19,655 bases of DNA, taken from NCBI GenBank assembly GCA_900753135.1, contig CAADXZ010000041.1, forward strand, positions 1-19,655. Reading direction: 5' to 3'. The notes under the pieces were generated by a model. The model did not search any database. It had not been told where the DNA came from and saw only the letters and a list, made by a program, of their open reading frames with translations. This document shows, piece after piece, positions 15,299 through 19,655 of this stretch; position 1 is the first letter of the stretch; each line of letters starts with the position of its first letter. Made by a program: the position numbers and the translations under genes. The DNA comes from Clostridia bacterium (GTDB lineage: Bacteria > Bacillota > Clostridia > TANB77 > UBA1234).

Positions 15299-15688
15299 AT
15301 GAAAAATAATAAAGGAAGTGCAATATTAACAACTCCAATTATAATATCAATAGGAATATCAATTGTGTCAATATTGGTGGTTATGTCTATAAAAATATTG
15401 ATGCCATACATTTGGTACGAAAGACTTTCAAGTACATGTATAAAATATGTGTTCATAATGGAAGAGTATGGATATCTTACTAAAAAAGAAATGAATACAT
15501 TAAAGAAAGAATTAAAAAAGCAAGGCTTTGAAGACGACAAGCTTAAAATCTCATACACATCAAGCAGAGTGGAATATGGAAAACCAATATATATTAGATT
15601 AGGATATGAATATGATATAGATTTACCATTGATAGGAAACAAAAAAATACCAATGGTAATCGAGAGAAATTCTGTTAGTAAAAGATAG
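15299..15688 (+). CDS. DUF4320-like/TadE-like one-helix protein
   Basis: A 129-aa protein with N-terminus MKNNKGSAIL, a hydrophobic helix (about residues 8-30) and a folded part of about 95 residues. MEEYGYLTKKEMNTLKKEL followed by a strand-rich end (IYIRLGYEYDIDLPLIG) resembles DUF4320 proteins that I associate with Tad-like loci in Firmicutes. The KGSA before the helix again looks like a class III prepilin leader. The ATG follows AAAGGTG. It is the last gene of the cluster; its stop codon ends at 15688, and the stop of the convergent rlmH begins at 15690, with no terminator between. Confidence 0.55.
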   Translation: MKNNKGSAILTTPIIISIGISIVSILVVMSIKILMPYIWYERLSSTCIKYVFIMEEYGYLTKKEMNTLKKELKKQGFEDDKLKISYTSSRVEYGKPIYIRLGYEYDIDLPLIGNKKIPMVIERNSVSKR

Positions 15689-15689
15689 A

Positions 15690-16169
15690 TCACCAATGAT
15701 ATTTTTCATTATTCATTATTTTAAAAGCTCTAAAAATTTGTTCTGAAAGAAATAATCTAATAAGTTGATGTGGAAAAGTTAATTTTGAAAAAGATAAAAC
15801 CATATTACTGTTAGCAACTAATTCTTTATCAAGCCCAGTAGTTCCACCTATTACAAAGTCTATTGTACTAAAACCTTTTAATGTAATATCTTGTATTTTG
15901 TCTGATAATTCTTCAGAAGTAAGTTGCTTTCCGTACTGATCAAGAGAAATTACAAAATCAGTAGGATGGATTTTTGATTTTATTTTATTTGCTTCTAATT
16001 TTTTTATATTTAAAATATCTTTTTCAGATGGATTAGTTGGAACTGACTCATCTGCAAGTTCAATAATTTCAATATTCGCATATTTTGTTATTCTTTTCTT
16101 ATACTCGTCAATCAGAGTCGCAAGAGATTGCTCTTTAATTTTTCCTAAGCAAATTATTCTAATATTCAT
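15690..16169 (-). CDS. rlmH: 23S rRNA pseudouridine-1915 N3-methyltransferase
   Basis: A 159-aa SPOUT-class methyltransferase that modifies the pseudouridine at position 1915 of 23S rRNA with S-adenosylmethionine. The full family pattern is seen: MNIRIICLGKIKEQSL, SLDQYGKQLTSEELSDKI, the knot loop FVIGGTTGLDKEL, and LTFPHQLIRLFLSEQIFRAFKIMNNEKYH. The protein ends YHW where many homologues end YHK or YHR, a small C-terminal difference next to the active site. The length is exactly that of the family. The ATG follows AGAGGA on the minus strand. It is the last gene of the mgtC-murA-yycJ-rlmH operon, 18 nt after yycJ. Confidence 0.97.
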   Translation of the reverse strand: MNIRIICLGKIKEQSLATLIDEYKKRITKYANIEIIELADESVPTNPSEKDILNIKKLEANKIKSKIHPTDFVISLDQYGKQLTSEELSDKIQDITLKGFSTIDFVIGGTTGLDKELVANSNMVLSFSKLTFPHQLIRLFLSEQIFRAFKIMNNEKYHW

Positions 16170-16187
16170 ACTTCAAAATCCTCTTTT

Positions 16188-16970
16188 CTAAACTAATTCT
16201 GTAACTTCATCTATAGTATCTCTGCCAGCAATGGATAGTTCAAAAGGAGTATTGATATTTGAGCTGTTTAGTTCATTTAACACAGTTCGATAAGCAAGTT
16301 CTGGAAAATTGTTTTCTTTGCTTAAGTGACCTAAGATAAATTTTGTAACTCCGTTTTCATATAGCCTTTTAACAAGCTTTCCTGTGGCTTCATTTGATAA
16401 ATGACCAACATCACTTGAAATTCTTTTCTTTAAAAAATAAGGATAAGGACCACAAAGTAGAGTGTTGTTATCATAGTTTGATTCTATTAAAAGAACATCA
16501 CTACCTTTCATCTCTGAAAATAGTGACTCTTCAACATGACCAATGTCAGTAGCAACAGTAACTTTTTTTCCATTAGATAATACACTGAATCCACAAGGAT
16601 CAATAGCATCATGAGGTATTGAAAATGGATGAATATCTAAATCACTTATATAAAAATCTTCGCCTGCATTAAAAAAATATCTGCAAGAAGGAACAATATT
16701 CAAACTTTCCATCTGTGTCCATGTTTTTGGAGTGGCATAGATAGGAGTATTATATTTTTTTGAAATTGTTGTTAATCCCTTAGTGTGATCAATATGCTCA
16801 TGAGTTATTAAAATTGCGTTTATTTCATCTAATTCAACACCAATACTAGCAAGAGCTTTTGAAATTTTTTGACAACTAACTCCAGCATCTATTAGTATTT
16901 TTGATTTTTCACTTTCAATGTATGTAGAATTACCACTACTACCGCTAAATAAATTACAAAACTTAATCAT
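16188..16970 (-). CDS. walJ: MBL-fold metallohydrolase of the YycJ/WalJ family
   Basis: A 260-aa metallo-beta-lactamase-fold hydrolase. The metal motif H57-E-H59-I-D61-H62 is intact. Family-typical segments follow: FSIPHDAIDPCGFSV, TVATDIGHV, LLIESNYD, GPYPYFLKKRI and GHLSNEAT. In Bacillus the yycJ/walJ gene lies in the walRK operon and is linked to coordination of wall growth, division and DNA replication; the exact substrate is likely nucleic acid but not settled. Here it lies between murA and rlmH, not with walRK. The pairing of yycJ and rlmH is common in Firmicutes. The ATG follows CGGAGAA. Confidence 0.9.
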   Translation of the reverse strand: MIKFCNLFSGSSGNSTYIESEKSKILIDAGVSCQKISKALASIGVELDEINAILITHEHIDHTKGLTTISKKYNTPIYATPKTWTQMESLNIVPSCRYFFNAGEDFYISDLDIHPFSIPHDAIDPCGFSVLSNGKKVTVATDIGHVEESLFSEMKGSDVLLIESNYDNNTLLCGPYPYFLKKRISSDVGHLSNEATGKLVKRLYENGVTKFILGHLSKENNFPELAYRTVLNELNSSNINTPFELSIAGRDTIDEVTELV

Positions 16971-17013
16971 ATGTATTTCTCCGTATGTTATGCCTAATAT
17001 TATAAGTATAATA

Positions 17014-18279
17014 CTATTCTGATATTCTTTCTATGTTTGCACCTAAAGATTTAAAACGTTCAGCTATTTTCTCATATCCTCTATCAACATGTTCAACGCC
17101 ATATATTTCTGTTTCACCTTCAGCACAGATTCCAGCTATTATAAGTGCAGCAGCAGCTCTTAAATCAGTTGCTGTAACTTGAGAACCAGTTAAAGTTTCA
17201 ACACCTTCTATGCAAGCTGTTTTTCCTTCAACTCTTATTTTTGCACCAAGCTTTCTTAATTCTTCTGTATATTGAAAACGGGAATCATATATACCTTCAG
17301 TAAGGTAGCTTGTGCCATCAGAAAGTGAAAGCAAAACTGCCATTTGAGGTTGCATGTCTGTTGGAAATCCTGGATAAGGTAAAGTTTTAATATTAGCTTT
17401 TGAAGTCCTCTTGTTGCACCAAACTCTAATTTTATCACCGTCTTCAGATTCTTCAACATTAACTCCCATCTCAATAAGCTTTGCAGAAATTGGGTCTAAG
17501 TGTTTTGTAATACAATTAGTTATAACAACATCGCCATGTGAAGCAGCAGCTGCAATCATGAAAGTACCAGCCTCTATTTGATCAGGTACAATTGAATATG
17601 TTGAACCACCGCGTAATTCTTCAACACCAGTGATTTTTATAACATCTGTTCCAGCGCCTTTGATATTTGCTCCCATTGTATTTAAAAAGTTTGCTAAGTC
17701 AACTATATGAGGTTCTTTGGCAGCATTTTCAATTGTTGTTATTCCAGGAACCAAAACAGCAGCTAGCATGATATTCATTGTTGCTCCAACGCTAACTACA
17801 TCAAGGTATACAGAATTGCCAGATAGTTCTTGAGATGTAGCATATATCATACCACCTTCACAATTTACGTCAGCACCTAATGCTTCAAATCCTTTTATAT
17901 GTTGGTCAATTGGTCTTGAACCAAAATTGCATCCACCAGGGAAACCCACAGAAGCATGTCCAAATCTACCAAGTAAGGCACCGATAAAATAATATGATGC
18001 TCTGAATTTTTTTGTCATATCAAGTGGAATTTCTTTTTCTTGTATGTTTGTGCAATCTATTTCAATTTCATTTGGAGAAATTATTGTTATTTTTGCGCCA
18101 AGCAATTCAAGAATATCATAGCAACGCAAAATATCACTTATATTAGGTATGTTATCTATTCTGCATTTACCATTAATAAGCACAGTTGCTGGCAGAATTG
18201 CAACAGCGGCATTCTTTGCACCGTTAACACTAACAGTTCCTTTAAGTGGGGTTTTACCCTTGATTAAAAATTTATCCAT
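17014..18279 (-). CDS. murA: UDP-N-acetylglucosamine 1-carboxyvinyltransferase
   Basis: A 421-aa enzyme that adds enolpyruvate from phosphoenolpyruvate to UDP-GlcNAc, the first committed step of peptidoglycan synthesis, in the cytoplasm. K22-N23 of the substrate-binding motif (GAKNAAVAI) and the loop cysteine C117 (FPGGCNFGSRP), the residue attacked by fosfomycin, are both present. EHVDRGYEKIAERFKSLGA at the C-terminus is also typical. Low-GC Gram-positives often carry two paralogues (murAA/murA and murAB/murZ); the wall-poor context does not decide which this is. The ATG follows AGAGG by 6 nt. It lies 25 nt after the mgtC-like gene and 43 nt before yycJ. Confidence 0.97.
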   Translation of the reverse strand: MDKFLIKGKTPLKGTVSVNGAKNAAVAILPATVLINGKCRIDNIPNISDILRCYDILELLGAKITIISPNEIEIDCTNIQEKEIPLDMTKKFRASYYFIGALLGRFGHASVGFPGGCNFGSRPIDQHIKGFEALGADVNCEGGMIYATSQELSGNSVYLDVVSVGATMNIMLAAVLVPGITTIENAAKEPHIVDLANFLNTMGANIKGAGTDVIKITGVEELRGGSTYSIVPDQIEAGTFMIAAAASHGDVVITNCITKHLDPISAKLIEMGVNVEESEDGDKIRVWCNKRTSKANIKTLPYPGFPTDMQPQMAVLLSLSDGTSYLTEGIYDSRFQYTEELRKLGAKIRVEGKTACIEGVETLTGSQVTATDLRAAAALIIAGICAEGETEIYGVEHVDRGYEKIAERFKSLGANIERISE

Positions 18280-18304
18280 ATGTACCTCTTTTCTAAAAGT
18301 TATA

Positions 18305-19018
18305 TTATTCGATATCTAATCTACCAATCTTCGCTAAAGTGGTTACTTCAATAACACCATCTAATTTACAAAGTTCTTGAACAAGAGCTTCTTTATCTTT
18401 TTTATCATTGCATTTAACTAAAAATTTTATAATTATATTTGAATTTGTATTTGATTTTATTTGTTTAATATTTATTATATCTGCATCTTTTTCTTCAAAC
18501 ATTTCTTGTGCTTTACTTAAAACACCATGTTCTTTAGTAGATGTCATTGTAAACAATGTAAGCTTTCCTTTGCTTGCAATAAGGTTTTGAAAAGGTGATA
18601 CAAAACGAAGAATAAGAAAAATAAGTATTGTTGCGTAAATAGCTCCTTCGAAAAAACCAGCACCCACAGCAAGTCCAATACAAGTTATTGATAATAAACT
18701 TGCGGCTGTTGTAAGACCTTTTACAGAAAGACCTTCTCTTAAAATTGTTCCAGCACCAACAAAACCTATACCAGCAAGAATTTGGGCTGGTAATCTAGTT
18801 GGATCCACATTTGTATTTGGAAACAAGTCGTGAACGTACATGCCAAGAGACATAGTTAAAGTAGCAGCCATACAAATAAGTGTATGAGTCTTAATTCCGG
18901 CAGGTTTATGAATTAGTTCTCTTTCTATACCAATTATGAAAGATAAACCAAATGCTAATAATAATTTTTGTAAAATGTCTATAGCTAATGGTGATGTAAA
19001 ATAGTTAAAAAAATCCAT
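18305..19018 (-). CDS. MgtC/SapB-family membrane protein
   Basis: A 237-aa protein. The N-terminal part (about residues 1-145) has four or five helices with the family motif GIERELIHKPAGIKTHTLICMA and PTRLPAQILAGIGFVGAGTILREG. The C-terminal part (about 150-237) is a soluble ACT-like domain (FTMTSTKEHGVLSKAQEMFEEKDADIINIKQI). MgtC proteins are tied to growth at low magnesium and to virulence in some pathogens; in Firmicutes the role is open. I chose ATG 19018 because GAGGGTGA lies just upstream; the ATG at 19036 has no binding site and would place that site inside the gene. It is the first gene of the operon with murA. Confidence 0.9.
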   Translation of the reverse strand: MDFFNYFTSPLAIDILQKLLLAFGLSFIIGIERELIHKPAGIKTHTLICMAATLTMSLGMYVHDLFPNTNVDPTRLPAQILAGIGFVGAGTILREGLSVKGLTTAASLLSITCIGLAVGAGFFEGAIYATILIFLILRFVSPFQNLIASKGKLTLFTMTSTKEHGVLSKAQEMFEEKDADIINIKQIKSNTNSNIIIKFLVKCNDKKDKEALVQELCKLDGVIEVTTLAKIGRLDIE

Positions 19019-19042
19019 AGATTCACCCTCGTTCATATTTTA

Positions 19043-19060
19043 AGGAAAATACGCTTTCCT
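19043..19060 (-). repeat. Short hairpin in the leader of the mgtC-like gene
   Basis: A 6-bp perfect inverted repeat (AGGAAA 19043-19048, TTTCCT 19055-19060, loop of 6) lies at the predicted 5' end of the mgtC-murA message (start near 19065) and before the ribosome binding site. It is too short to be a metal-sensing riboswitch; a 5' stabilising hairpin is the simplest reading. Confidence 0.35.
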
Positions 19061-19071
19061 ATTGCATAAAA

Positions 19072-19100
19072 AATATACCACAACTAAAAAACATTTACAA
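19072..19100 (-). promoter_or_regulatory. Sigma-A promoter of the mgtC-murA-walJ-rlmH operon
   Basis: On the minus strand TTGTAA (plus positions 19095-19100) and TATATT (19072-19077) are 17 nt apart. The -35 box lies only 8 nt after the spoIIR stop codon, and no terminator separates the two, so spoIIR transcripts may also read into this operon. Confidence 0.75.
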
Positions 19101-19108
19101 GTACATAT

Positions 19109-19655
19109 TTAATTGAAGAGTTCGACTATTTTAAACTTAAATTTACTCTTATTTGTAATTATTGAAAAACTTTCTTTACTCAAAGATTCTTTTAAAGTTA
19201 AACCAGCATCATTACTTGAACATATCGTTTCAGAAAAGCAAAGAGTTGGGTACATTACACACCACCAATTATGTCCGTCTCCATCTCCTATTATTATTCT
19301 TAGTGCCATATATTTGCCAGAAGGAAATGTTAAAAAATCATATTTTTTTTGAGGAAATAAACATTCTTTGAATTCAACCCTAACATTTTTATAACAATTA
19401 TTTTCTCTCAAAGTGCTTGTGGCTATTTTATTAAAATCTGCTAAATTATTTGAAACATTATTATAAGCAGAAGTATAGTCTTTAAAATCCTTAGAGTTCA
19501 TGTACTTTAAAATTGCATCTCTAACTTTTAACTTTAAATTTTGATCTAATTCATCATCACTATTTGCTATGATATGAAGCCTAATTACATTATCGGCAAT
19601 TTCGTTTTGAATTGTGTGAGCATATGTGAATGCATCAAACAAAATTAAAAATAAA
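19109..19655 (-). CDS. spoIIR: Stage II sporulation protein R (N-terminus cut by window edge)
   Basis: The frame is open to the window end, and the first visible residues (LFLILFDAF) look like the end of a signal or membrane helix, so the true start lies outside; a TTG at 19642 is not a convincing start. Family signatures are strong: EIADNVIRLHIIANSDDELDQNLKLKVRDAIL and PSGKYMALRIIIGDGDGHNWWCVMYPTLCF. SpoIIR is made in the forespore under sigma-F, is exported to the space between the membranes and triggers SpoIIGA to mature pro-sigma-E in the mother cell. About 182 residues are visible, most of the protein. Confidence 0.95.
   Translation of the reverse strand, partial: LFLILFDAFTYAHTIQNEIADNVIRLHIIANSDDELDQNLKLKVRDAILKYMNSKDFKDYTSAYNNVSNNLADFNKIATSTLRENNCYKNVRVEFKECLFPQKKYDFLTFPSGKYMALRIIIGDGDGHNWWCVMYPTLCFSETICSSNDAGLTLKESLSKESFSIITNKSKFKFKIVELFN

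Noticed and set aside
19113..19371. Two plus-strand frames opposite spoIIR
   Set aside because: Antisense shadows of a well-supported spoIIR, with no start signals of their own.
1..19655. CRISPR arrays, insertion sequences, tRNA or rRNA genes, phage genes
   Set aside because: No regularly spaced repeats, transposase-like frames, terminal inverted repeats, cloverleaf sequences or rRNA segments are visible.

Overview
The window comes from a low-GC, endospore-forming member of the Clostridia. The evidence is an A+T-rich sequence with A/T-rich third codon positions, strong AGGAGG-type ribosome binding sites, sporulation genes (spmA, spmB, spoIIR), a short AbrB-type regulator with a Cys4 tail, and a clostridial-style cell-shape operon. 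I cannot name a genus.

Layout. (1) Positions 1-483 hold the 3' end of an unrecognised gene, closed by a clear terminator. (2) Positions 655-6891 are one plus-strand operon behind a near-consensus sigma-A promoter: a DUF4321-like membrane protein, radC, mreB, mreC, mreD, a class B penicillin-binding protein (mrdA/PBP2) and minC. This is the rod-shape and lateral-wall module plus a division-site inhibitor, but no minD or minE follows minC. (3) Positions 6892-7452 have no gene. I read them as a free-standing structured non-coding RNA of about 520 nt, with a -10 box, a long-range closing stem, a hairpin capped by a GAAA tetraloop, repeated sequence blocks and its own intrinsic terminator. This is the most interesting object in the window. 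(4) Positions 7491-7837 hold a minus-strand abrB-type gene with its promoter and a bidirectional terminator. (5) Positions 7975-9109 hold spmA-spmB. (6) Positions 9135-9445 hold a minus-strand gene for a 48-aa one-helix membrane protein, with a consensus promoter and a leader of about 129 nt rich in alternative hairpins. (7) Positions 9570-15688 are a plus-strand cluster resembling part of a Tad / type IVb pilus or type II secretion system: a T2SS F-domain membrane protein, a Flp-like small pilin, a CpaB-like SAF protein, a lone receiver-like protein, an S-layer-homology protein, a large secreted protein of unknown function and two one-helix pseudopilin-like proteins. No ATPase, prepilin peptidase or secretin is present. 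Two tandem Spo0A-box-like heptamers lie upstream of its promoter. (8) Positions 15690-19018 are a minus-strand operon, mgtC-like, murA, yycJ/walJ and rlmH, read from its own promoter. (9) The right edge holds most of spoIIR on the minus strand, cut by the window end.

How it fits together. The left operon builds and positions the cell wall. murA supplies the first committed step of peptidoglycan precursor synthesis. spmA/spmB and spoIIR act in sporulation. The Tad-like cluster probably assembles an envelope-associated or secreted structure, and its candidate Spo0A sites suggest coupling to post-exponential or sporulation control. All functional assignments rest on sequence motifs recognised by eye; no database search was run.
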